Below, in pieces: positions 1 to 6,981 of a stretch of DNA of 64,000 nucleotides; the stretch's first letter is position 1; every line of letters begins with the position of its first letter. This stretch comes from Planomonospora sp. ID67723 (lineage in GTDB: Bacteria > Actinomycetota > Actinomycetes > Streptosporangiales > Streptosporangiaceae). The notes under the pieces were generated by a model. That model was not told where the DNA came from. It did no database searches and was given only the letters and a program-made list of their open reading frames with translations. The stretch is from assembly GCF_015711605.1 (NCBI RefSeq), contig NZ_JABTEZ010000001.1:1392001-1456000 (forward strand), given 5' to 3'. The position numbers and the translations under genes are program-made.

Positions 1-146
1 CCAGCGCGGCCTACACGCGTGCGGCGGTCCGGCCGCCCTACAGCGTGCTCGGCCATGCCCGCTGGGCGGCGGCCGGCCTGGAGCCGATGCGCGAGTGGCG
101 GGAGGCGCTGCGGCAGGCCTGGCCGGTTCTGGTGGGAACGGGCTGA
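1..146 (+). CDS. rfbD: dTDP-4-dehydrorhamnose reductase, C-terminal end (partial)
   Basis: Reading from base 3, the frame gives about 47 residues ending at a TGA at 144-146. The segment RPPYSVLGHARWAAAGLEPM followed by a WREAL block is the characteristic C-terminus of RmlD/RfbD, which makes dTDP-L-rhamnose with NADPH in the cytoplasm. The N-terminal Rossmann domain lies outside the window, so the call rests on the tail alone. Its stop overlaps the next start (TGATG), which makes it the upstream member of the polysaccharide operon. An rmlC-type gene closes the same locus at 25987, which fits a rhamnose-containing polymer. Confidence 0.8.
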   Translation, partial: SAAYTRAAVRPPYSVLGHARWAAAGLEPMREWREALRQAWPVLVGTG

Positions 147-1375
147 TGTACTTGTCGGAGTCCCGGGTGGCCGGCACCCCGTCCGGCGGAGCCGGCCGAC
201 ATCTCGCGGGCAACGTCCTGGCCCTGGGAACGGTCAGCCTGCTCACCGACGTCTCCTCGGAGATGGTCGCCGCGGTCCTGCCGCTGTATCTGGTCTTCGG
301 CCTGGGCGTGAGCACGTTGCAGTTCGGCCTGCTGGACGGGGTCTACACCGGGGCCACCGCCGTGCTGCGCCTGGCGGGCGGGCACGTCGCGGACCGGTTC
401 CGGCGGCGCAAGCTGGTGGCGGGAGCCGGCTACGGCATGTCCGCGGCGAGCAAGCTGGGGCTCCTCGCGGCGGGCGGCTCCGTGCCGCTGATCGGCTTGG
501 TGATCGGCGTGGACCGCGCCGGCAAGGGGCTCAGAACGGCGCCGCGCGACGCGATGATCTCATTGAGCGTGTCGCCGGAGAGCCAGGGCCGGGCCTTCGG
601 CCTGCACCGGGCGCTCGACACCACCGGGGCGCTGCTGGGACCGGTGGCCGCATTCGGCGTGCTGTGGCTGGCGGCCGACGCCTACGACGCGGTGTTCGTG
701 GCCGCCTTCTGCGTGGCGGTGCTCGGCGTGCTCGTGCTCGCCCTCTTCGTCGGCGAGCCGCGGGGCGTCACGTCGGAGCGGCCGAAGGTGACGCTCCGGG
801 CCGCGACCGCTCTGCTCGGGCCGGGGCCGTTCCGCAGGGTGCTGCTCGCCGTCGTGCCGCTGTCGCTGGCGACGATCAGCGACGGGTTCCTCTACCTGCT
901 GCTCCAGCGCCGGTTCGACATCGCGGTGGGGTGGCTGCCGCTCTTCCCCGTCGGCGTCTCCCTCGCCTACCTGGCGGCGGCGGTGCCGCTGGGCCGGCTG
1001 GCCGACCGCGTCGGCCGGGGGACCGTGGTCGCTGGCGGATACCTGACGATGCTCGCCTGCTACGCGCTGCTCCTGATCGGCGACGGCCTCGCGCCGCTGG
1101 TGGCAGTGCTGCTGCTGCGCGGCCTCTCCTATGCCGCGACCGACGGCGTGGTCAGCGCGCTCGCCGGGCCCCTGCTGCCCGAGCACCAGAGGGCGACGGG
1201 ACTCGCGGTGATCCAGACGGGGCAGGCCCTCGCCGCGATGGCGGCCTCCTGGCTGTTCGGCCTGCTCTGGTCGGCGTGGGGCCCCCAGGCGTCCGTGGCG
1301 GTCATGGCGGGCGGCCTGGCCGTCGCGGTCGCGGTCGCGCTGCCGCCGCTGCGATCCAGGGCGGGGGTCCCATGA
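146..1375 (+). CDS. MFS transporter
   Basis: This 409-residue integral membrane protein has about 12 hydrophobic segments and an MFS loop at residues 80-90 (GGHVADRFRRRK). The TDVSSEM block near residues 34-40 and GKGLRTAPRDA near 127-136 are typical of an MFS subfamily with poorly known substrates. I chose ATG 146 because it overlaps the stop of the upstream rhamnose gene (TGATG). An earlier in-frame ATG at 95 lies inside that gene and has no ribosome-binding site. The stop overlaps the next start (ATGA at 1372). The position suggests export or import linked to the surface-polysaccharide locus, but the substrate cannot be read from sequence. Confidence 0.85.
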   Translation: MYLSESRVAGTPSGGAGRHLAGNVLALGTVSLLTDVSSEMVAAVLPLYLVFGLGVSTLQFGLLDGVYTGATAVLRLAGGHVADRFRRRKLVAGAGYGMSAASKLGLLAAGGSVPLIGLVIGVDRAGKGLRTAPRDAMISLSVSPESQGRAFGLHRALDTTGALLGPVAAFGVLWLAADAYDAVFVAAFCVAVLGVLVLALFVGEPRGVTSERPKVTLRAATALLGPGPFRRVLLAVVPLSLATISDGFLYLLLQRRFDIAVGWLPLFPVGVSLAYLAAAVPLGRLADRVGRGTVVAGGYLTMLACYALLLIGDGLAPLVAVLLLRGLSYAATDGVVSALAGPLLPEHQRATGLAVIQTGQALAAMAASWLFGLLWSAWGPQASVAVMAGGLAVAVAVALPPLRSRAGVP

Positions 1376-2370
1376 GCCTCAGAACCCGGTCGCTGGTCCT
1401 GGCGCTGGCCGCCCTGCTCCTCGCGGGCGCGGCCGGCGGTTACACGCTCTGGGCCGCGGGCCGGCGCGACGCCGCCACCGCCGCCGGGGCGGGCCCTCCG
1501 GACGCGGTCCGCGGGCCGGTGCGGCTGGGAGGGCTGATGTTCCTGGCCGCCGGGGCCGGACCGGACAACGGGCACGTGGCGGGGGAGGCGGGCGGGAGCC
1601 GTACGGTCGCGCCGCAGACGTGCGCCAGGTTCTACGCAGCGGCGGGCACGGCGGTGTGCCTGCGGGCCGAGCGCGGCGCGGTCACCCGCTACCACGCACG
1701 GATCCTGGACCGCGGCCTGAGGGAGACGCGGAGCGTGGAGTTGCCCGGCGTGCCGAGCCGGGCGCGGGTGTCGGCCGCGGGCCACCTGGTGGCCTGGACC
1801 GTGTTCGTCAGCGGCGACTCCTACCTGACCTCGGGCATGTCGACGCGGACCGGGCTGCTCGACACGCGCACCGGGGAGGTGGTCCAGAGCCTGGAGCGGT
1901 TCGCGCTCTTCCGCGAGGGCCGGCGGGTCGAGGAGGCGGATCTCAACTACTGGGGGGTCACGTTCGCCCGGGACGAGGACACCTTCTACGCCTCCGCCTC
2001 CACCGGCGGCGTGGTCCACCTCGTACGGGGCAGCGTCTCCGCCGGCCGGATGGAGGTGCTGCGGGAGAACGCCGAGTGCCCGTCGCTCTCCCCGGACGGC
2101 ACCCGGGTCGTCTACAAGAAGCGGACCGGCGACGCCGCCGGCCCGTGGCGGCTGCACGTCCTGGAGCTGGGCACGGGCGGGGAGAGACCGCTCGCGGAGA
2201 CCGGGAACGTGGACGACCAGGCGGCGTGGCTCGACTCCGGGACCGTGATGTACGCCAAGGTGCGCGGTGACTCCAGCGACGTGTGGGCGGTCCCCGCCGA
2301 CGGGACCGGGAGACCGCGGTTGCTGCTGCGCGACGCCTACTCACCTGCTGCCGTGGAGGACGACGGATGA
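1372..2370 (+). CDS. Membrane-anchored or secreted TolB-like beta-propeller protein
   Basis: This 332-residue protein starts at ATG 1372, overlapping the preceding stop by ATGA. An arginine-containing N-terminus leads into a hydrophobic stretch at residues 8-23, which reads as a signal peptide or anchor. The remainder has repeated beta-propeller-like blades, including CPSLSPDGTRVVYKK near residue 238 and DVWAVPADGTG near the C-terminus, as in WD40/TolB-like proteins. No catalytic motif is visible. It is translationally coupled on both sides, since its stop overlaps the glycosyltransferase start at 2367. A structural or carbohydrate-sensing role at the envelope is inferred from context only. 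Confidence 0.75.
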   Translation: MSLRTRSLVLALAALLLAGAAGGYTLWAAGRRDAATAAGAGPPDAVRGPVRLGGLMFLAAGAGPDNGHVAGEAGGSRTVAPQTCARFYAAAGTAVCLRAERGAVTRYHARILDRGLRETRSVELPGVPSRARVSAAGHLVAWTVFVSGDSYLTSGMSTRTGLLDTRTGEVVQSLERFALFREGRRVEEADLNYWGVTFARDEDTFYASASTGGVVHLVRGSVSAGRMEVLRENAECPSLSPDGTRVVYKKRTGDAAGPWRLHVLELGTGGERPLAETGNVDDQAAWLDSGTVMYAKVRGDSSDVWAVPADGTGRPRLLLRDAYSPAAVEDDG

Positions 2371-3320
2371 AGCTCTCTGTGATCGTCGTGACCTACCGGA
2401 GCGGTGGCTACATCGGCCGCTGCCTGGCGGCGCTGGAGAGCGCCACCAAGGGCCTCGACGCCGAGGTCGTCGTCGTGGACAACAACTCCGGGGACGGGAC
2501 CGTGGACGCCGTGCGGGAGACGGCGCCGTGGGCGAAGGTCGTGGCGCGGGAGCGCAACGGCGGGTTCGCCGAGGGGTGCGTCGCGGGAGCGGAGGCCGCC
2601 CGAGGCCGGTACCTGGTCTTCGTCAATCCCGACGCCGAGGTGCAGGCCGGGGCGCTGTCCGAGCTGATCGCCTGCGCCGAGCGGCATCCTGACGCCGGGA
2701 TCGTCGGCGGGCGCTGCGTCACCGACGCCGGGGAGAGCGACCCCCGGTCCTGGTGGGGGCGGCCCACGCTGTGGTCGCTGTTCTGCTTCGGCACCGGGCT
2801 GTCCACGGTCTTCCCCGGCCACCCCCGCCTCGACCCGGAGTCGCCGCGCCCGTGGTCCGGCGATCCGGACGAGACGCGCCGGGTGCCGATCGTCACGGGC
2901 GCGCTGATGCTGGTCGAGCGCGCGCTCTGGGACCGCGTCGGCGGATTCGACACGCGCATCTTCATGTACGGGGAGGACGCCGACCTCTGCCTGCGCGCAG
3001 CGGCCGCCGGTTTCCGGCCCATGGTGACCGCTCGTGCGGTTTTTCTGCATCCGGGCGGAATGTCCTCAACCAGTCTGCGCAAAATGATGCTCCTTTACAC
3101 GGGGAAGGCGACCGTGGTCCGCCGCCATTTCCCGCCCGCGACCCGCGGGCTCGGCCTGGCGCTGCTCCAGGCGGGGGTGTGGCTGCGCGCGACGGCCAGC
3201 CGGGGCGTGGCGCCGCCGAGCGCGGAGCGGCAGGGACGCCCGACGACCTCGCGGTCCGACTGGCTCCCGCTCTGGAAGGCCAGGGCCGAATGGCGTGGGG
3301 GCTGGGACGACCGCCGTTAA
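2367..3320 (+). CDS. Family 2 glycosyltransferase, WbbL/rhamnosyltransferase-like
   Basis: This 317-residue GT-A fold protein opens with LSVIVVTYRSGGYIGRCL, the GT2 nucleotide-sugar binding strand, followed by VVVVDNNSGDGT. A VFVNPDAEV block near residues 86-94 carries the acidic metal-binding motif, and GGFDTRIFMYGEDADLCLR near residues 191-210 is the acceptor and ED motif typical of rhamnosyltransferases of the WbbL group. ATG 2367 overlaps the preceding stop. The upstream extension to 2283 would run inside the neighbour and was rejected. It probably adds a deoxyhexose, plausibly rhamnose given the flanking rml genes, to a lipid-linked glycan at the inner face of the membrane. Confidence 0.85.
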   Translation: MKLSVIVVTYRSGGYIGRCLAALESATKGLDAEVVVVDNNSGDGTVDAVRETAPWAKVVARERNGGFAEGCVAGAEAARGRYLVFVNPDAEVQAGALSELIACAERHPDAGIVGGRCVTDAGESDPRSWWGRPTLWSLFCFGTGLSTVFPGHPRLDPESPRPWSGDPDETRRVPIVTGALMLVERALWDRVGGFDTRIFMYGEDADLCLRAAAAGFRPMVTARAVFLHPGGMSSTSLRKMMLLYTGKATVVRRHFPPATRGLGLALLQAGVWLRATASRGVAPPSAERQGRPTTSRSDWLPLWKARAEWRGGWDDRR

Positions 3321-3436
3321 CCGCGAGTTTCAAATATCAGGAGAAAATTGAATATGTCTGGCCTTATATCGCTAAATCACTGTTCCCGATTCAAGCACGC
3401 GGCATCGTCTGGTCGAACGAAATGGGGGGTGGGCGG
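3321..3436 (+). promoter_or_regulatory. AT-rich spacer, probable internal promoter or leader region
   Basis: This is the first true gap in the polysaccharide operon, and its base composition falls sharply compared with both neighbours (for example TTTCAAATATCAGGAG and AAAATTGAATATG). Such a change in a high-GC genome usually marks a promoter or 5' leader. It contains an AGGAG at 3339-3343 placed 10 bases before an ATG at 3354, which opens a short frame described separately. I do not identify -35 and -10 boxes with confidence. Confidence 0.4.
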
Positions 3437-3440
3437 ATGA
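3354..3440 (+). CDS. Possible 28-residue leader ORF coupled to the downstream gene
   Basis: ATG 3354 follows AGGAG at 3339-3343 with a 10-base spacer and opens a 28-codon frame. It starts MSGLISLNHC and ends with a TGA at 3438-3440, overlapping ATG 3437 of the next gene as ATGA. The exact stop-start overlap is the same coupling seen across this operon, which favours real translation. Against this, codon use is less GC-biased than in neighbours, the peptide matches no family I know, and one such overlap can arise by chance. It could be a leader peptide that gates translation of the 3437 gene. Confidence 0.3.
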   Translation: MSGLISLNHCSRFKHAASSGRTKWGVGG

Positions 3441-4600
3441 CCCGCCACAGCGATCGTCTCCGCCGGCTCGCCGAGAGCGACGGGGTCTCCGCCGAGCTGG
3501 TCGAGCGCATGCTCGACCTGGCGGTGCGGGGCCTGCCGCCCGGCTACGTCGACGGGGAGTTCGTCTTCACGCGCCGCGGAGCCCTCGGCGCCGACGGCCG
3601 GTGGACGGCCGTCCCCGAGGGACGCAGCATCCGCTACAGCGCGATCGTCGCGCTCGGCGCCGCCACGCTTCCCCCCGACCGCCAGCGCGCCGCGCTCTCC
3701 GGCGACACCGCGCTCGACCTGGCCGGCCGCCTGGTCAAACGGTCCCCGGAGGTGACCGGCCTCGGGGACGCGGCCCTGATCTGCTGGGCGGCGGCCGAGA
3801 CGGGCCATCACGACCTGGAGGCCGCCCTCGGCCGCCTCGCCGAGCTGGACGACGCGTCGCGCTCCGGCGACGGGGTGTACACCGTGGAGGCGGCCTGGGC
3901 GCTGGCCGCGCTCGCCGCCGCCCGCACGGCGGGCGGGTCCGGGCTCGACGACCGGATGGAGCGGGCTCTGCGCCGCCTGCTCGACGGCCTGAAGGGCGAC
4001 CGGCTCTACCGCCACGTGCTGGGGAGCGCTCCCTGGTACCGCGCGCACGTGGGCTGCTTCGCCGACCAGGTCTACCCGCTGCAGGCGCTGGCCAGGGTGC
4101 ACGCGCTCACCGGCGACGGCGAGGCGCTGCGGGCCGCCGAGCAGGTCGCCGAGGGCATCTGCGAGGCGCAGGGCGCCGAGGGCCAGTGGTGGTGGCACTA
4201 CGACGCGCGTACGGGCGCGGTCGTCGAGGGATACCCCGTCTACAGCGTGCACCAGCTCTCCATGGCGCCGATGGCGCTCCTCGACCTGGCGGACGCCGGC
4301 GGCACGGACCGCACCGGGGAGATCGCGCGCGGGCTGGGCTGGATGCTCTCCCGCCCCGAGACGGCGCAGGAACTGATCGTCGAGGAGCTCGACCTCACCT
4401 GGCGCAAGGCGGCCCGGGAGGACCCGCGCAAGCTGGTCCGCGGGGTCCGGGCGGTGGCCACGGCGATCAGCTCCGGTACGAAGGTCGGGGTGCTCGACCG
4501 GATCTACCCGCCTGTGGTGGTCGACCGGGAGTGCCGGCCGTACGAGCTGGGATGGCTGCTGTACGCCTGGCTGTTCTCGCCGGGGCGGGGAGGGCGATGA
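3437..4600 (+). CDS. Uncharacterised alpha/alpha-toroid-like protein of the polysaccharide locus
   Basis: This 387-residue soluble protein has no signal peptide. It is rich in paired helices with regularly spaced aromatic motifs such as GDGVYTVEAAWALAALAAAR, YRAHVGCFADQVYPLQALAR and QWWWHYD. That pattern resembles the alpha/alpha barrels of terpene-cyclase, squalene-cyclase or glycan-processing proteins, but no catalytic signature such as DxDD is present. ATG 3437 was preferred over the in-frame ATG 3422 because GGGGGGTGGGCGG precedes it. The stop overlaps the start of the WecB/TagA gene at 4597, so it is part of the same transcript. A role in processing or binding a glycan or polyprenyl intermediate is a guess from context. 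Confidence 0.6.
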   Translation: MTRHSDRLRRLAESDGVSAELVERMLDLAVRGLPPGYVDGEFVFTRRGALGADGRWTAVPEGRSIRYSAIVALGAATLPPDRQRAALSGDTALDLAGRLVKRSPEVTGLGDAALICWAAAETGHHDLEAALGRLAELDDASRSGDGVYTVEAAWALAALAAARTAGGSGLDDRMERALRRLLDGLKGDRLYRHVLGSAPWYRAHVGCFADQVYPLQALARVHALTGDGEALRAAEQVAEGICEAQGAEGQWWWHYDARTGAVVEGYPVYSVHQLSMAPMALLDLADAGGTDRTGEIARGLGWMLSRPETAQELIVEELDLTWRKAAREDPRKLVRGVRAVATAISSGTKVGVLDRIYPPVVVDRECRPYELGWLLYAWLFSPGRGGR

Positions 4601-5355
4601 CGACGGTCGCGCCGCGCAGCTCCTTCCTCGGGCTGAGCCTGGACGCGCTGACCCTGGAGGAGGCGGTGGCGAGGTGCGCCGTGGCCGTCGCGGCCCGGGA
4701 GAACCTGACCGTCGGGGTGCTCAACGCGGCGAAGATCGTGCATATGCGCGCCGACAGGCGTCTGCGGGACTCGGTCACCTCCTGCGACCTGGTGCTGGCC
4801 GACGGGCAGTCGGTGGTCTGGGCCTCGCGGGTGCTCGGGCAGCCGCTCCCCGAGCGGGTCGCCGGCATCGACCTCTTCACCTCGCTCATGGAGGAGGGGA
4901 GCCGCCGCGGCTGGCGGGTGTACTTCCTGGGCGCCCGGCCGGACGTCCTGGGGCGGATGCTCACCGAGGTGCGCCGCCGGTACCCCGGCCTGGTCGTCGC
5001 CGGGGCGCGTGACGGCTACTTCGCCGACCACGAGGCCGGCGAGGTGGCCGGGGAGATCGGCGGAGCCGGTCCGGACCTGCTGTTCCTCGGCATGACCTCG
5101 CCCAAGAAGGAGATCTTCCTCGCCGAGTGGGCCGGGCGCATCAAGGCCGGCGTCGTGCACGGCGTCGGCGGGTCGTTCGACGTCCTGGCCGGGTACACGC
5201 GCCGTGCGCCGCGCTCCTGGCAGCGCCTGGGGCTGGAGTGGCTGCACCGGCTGCTGCAGGAACCGAGACGGCTCGGGCCCCGCTACCTCTCGACCAACCT
5301 GGCCTTCGTCCGCATCGTGCTCTCCGAGTACACCGCGCAGCGGAGGGCCCGGTGA
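4597..5355 (+). CDS. WecB/TagA/CpsF family glycosyltransferase (GT26)
   Basis: This 252-residue protein has the complete family pattern: an N-terminal LNAAKIVHMRADRRL block near residues 43-57, VLADGQSVVWASR at 66-78, YFLGARPDVL at 109-118, and LFLGMTSPKKEIFLAEW near 164-180, then GVGGSFDVLAG. Members transfer HexNAc or HexNAcA from UDP to a polyprenyl-linked acceptor on the cytoplasmic face of the membrane during teichoic acid, enterobacterial antigen or capsule synthesis. ATG 4597 overlaps the previous stop. The gene converges on the next glycosyltransferase with only five bases between the stops, so it ends the first co-directional run. Confidence 0.88.
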   Translation: MTTVAPRSSFLGLSLDALTLEEAVARCAVAVAARENLTVGVLNAAKIVHMRADRRLRDSVTSCDLVLADGQSVVWASRVLGQPLPERVAGIDLFTSLMEEGSRRGWRVYFLGARPDVLGRMLTEVRRRYPGLVVAGARDGYFADHEAGEVAGEIGGAGPDLLFLGMTSPKKEIFLAEWAGRIKAGVVHGVGGSFDVLAGYTRRAPRSWQRLGLEWLHRLLQEPRRLGPRYLSTNLAFVRIVLSEYTAQRRAR

Positions 5356-5360
5356 GCGGG

Positions 5361-6194
5361 TCAGGTCCGGCTGCTCTCGTCGCGCAGCCAGGTGGTGTAG
5401 TCACGCGCCCGTACGGCGCGGCGCGCCCTGACCCGTGCCGCAAGGGTGACCAGGAGGAAGACGGCCAGGTGGGGCAGGAGCCCGGGTTCGCGGCGCGCGA
5501 TCGCGAGCAGGTCGCCCAGTCCGGTGCGGGCGCCGTTCTCCTGAGCCTCTCCCCGGGCGATCTCGGCGACAGCGGTGACGGCGCGGACACGGCGGCGCAG
5601 CAGGTCGGCGAGCGTCCGGGGCGGGTGGACCACCACGCGGGCGGAGGGGACGACCGCCCGCTCGCCCGGCGCGAACGCCAGGGAGGCCGCCAGATCGTCA
5701 CCCATGACGGGCGGCAGGTCCATGATCCGCCGGTTGCCCTCCTCGCTCACCGCGATCACTCCGCGGCCGAACAGCCCGTCCCGCACGGCGGGCAGGCGGG
5801 TCCAGACCGCGTAGTAGGCGCGGACGGTCCACGGGCGGCCCGCCAGGGCGAGCACGCGCTCGGGCGCGGCGGCGAGCACACCGCCGTCCAGGGCCTCCCG
5901 CAGCGCGCGGACGTCCGCGGTGCCGAGTTCCACGTCCGCGTCCACGTAGACGCGCGGGAAACCGCGGGCGGCGGTGTCGCCCAGGCGCAGGGCCTCGCGT
6001 TTGGAGGGGACAGGCGTCTCGACCACCCTCGCGCCCCGCGCGGCCGCGACGTCCGCGGTGTCGTCGTCGCAGCCGTTGGCCACCACCACGACGTCCAGCT
6101 CTCCGGGGCGGGCGTCCCGGAGCAGGGCGCCGATCAGCCGGCCGATGACCCGGCCCTCGTTGTGGGCGGGGACGACAACACTCGTGATCGCCAT
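5361..6194 (-). CDS. Family 2 glycosyltransferase
   Basis: The 277-residue product starts at ATG 6194 with MAITSVVVPAHNEGRVIGRL, the GT2 N-terminal strand. VVVVANGCDDDTADVA follows, then VYVDADVELG with the acidic metal-binding residues. A hydrophobic segment near the C-terminus (LLPHLAVFLLVTLAARV) suggests membrane association. The longer frame back to 6350 was rejected because it would run through the divergent promoter and into the neighbour. The gene faces opposite to most of the locus and is divergent from the acetyltransferase at 6229, so the 34-base gap must hold two start regions. Donor and acceptor are unknown. Confidence 0.8.
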   Translation of the reverse strand: MAITSVVVPAHNEGRVIGRLIGALLRDARPGELDVVVVANGCDDDTADVAAARGARVVETPVPSKREALRLGDTAARGFPRVYVDADVELGTADVRALREALDGGVLAAAPERVLALAGRPWTVRAYYAVWTRLPAVRDGLFGRGVIAVSEEGNRRIMDLPPVMGDDLAASLAFAPGERAVVPSARVVVHPPRTLADLLRRRVRAVTAVAEIARGEAQENGARTGLGDLLAIARREPGLLPHLAVFLLVTLAARVRARRAVRARDYTTWLRDESSRT

Positions 6195-6228
6195 AGTTCT
6201 GCAGTATCGACCCTGAGGGGGGCACACG

Positions 6229-6852
6229 ATGACCGAACCGCAAATAGCGGTCACCGCCGACGTCGATCCCAGCGCCAAGCTGGGACCCGGCACGGTGATC
6301 TGGCATCTGGCGCAGGTGCGGGAGCACGCTGAGCTGGGCAGCGGCTGCATAGTGGGTCGCGGCGCCTACGTGGGGACCGGCGTGCGCGTCGGGAACAACG
6401 TCAAGCTGCAGAACTACGCGCTGGTCTACGAGCCCGCCGTGCTCGAGGACGGGGTGTTCGTGGGACCCGGCGCCGTGCTGACCAACGACGTCTACCCGCG
6501 TTCGGTCGACGTCACGGGCGGTCTCAAGCGAGGCGGGGACTGGACCGCCCAGGGGGTGGTGGTCCGTACGGGCGCTTCGGTGGGAGCCCGGGCGGTGATC
6601 GTGGCCGGGCGGGAGATCGGGCGTTACGCGCTCGTCGCGGCCGGTGCCGTCGTCAGCCGGGACGTGCCGGACTTCGCCCTCGTCGCGGGGAACCCGGCAC
6701 GCCGCATCGGGTGGGTCGGCAGGGCGGGGGTGCGGCTGGAGCCGGACGGCGAGGGCCGGTGGCGCTGCCCCCGGACGGGCGAGGGCTACGTCGAGACCGA
6801 AGGCGGGCTTGCACCCGCGGCTGACTTCCAGTCAGCTCCGGAATCACCTTAA
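6229..6852 (+). CDS. Left-handed beta-helix N-acetyltransferase, WbpD/WlbB-like
   Basis: This 207-residue protein is dominated by hexapeptide repeats (for example GPGTVIWHLAQVREHAELGS and VGTGVRVGNNVKLQNYALVY). The order IWHLAQV, NNVKLQN, VFVGPGAVLTNDVYPRS is that of the UDP-2-acetamido-3-amino-sugar N-acetyltransferases WbpD/WlbB, which act as acetyl-CoA-dependent trimers. GNPARRIGWV is the usual C-terminal coenzyme A loop. A Gfo/Idh/MocA oxidoreductase and DegT aminotransferases, the partner steps in that pathway, lie at 11120-14252 and 17951. The exact sugar (di-N-acetylated uronate or another 3-amino sugar) is inferred, not shown. Confidence 0.8.
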   Translation: MTEPQIAVTADVDPSAKLGPGTVIWHLAQVREHAELGSGCIVGRGAYVGTGVRVGNNVKLQNYALVYEPAVLEDGVFVGPGAVLTNDVYPRSVDVTGGLKRGGDWTAQGVVVRTGASVGARAVIVAGREIGRYALVAAGAVVSRDVPDFALVAGNPARRIGWVGRAGVRLEPDGEGRWRCPRTGEGYVETEGGLAPAADFQSAPESP

Positions 6853-6981
6853 CCAGCGGAAATACTGCACATCGCCTGTCATCCGGCATCACTCCTGTCA
6901 CGTCTAACCCGTGGCCCGCCACCGGCGGCTCATCGGACCACCCGGCGGTTTCCCCCCGCCTCATGCACCTTGGGAGGACGC

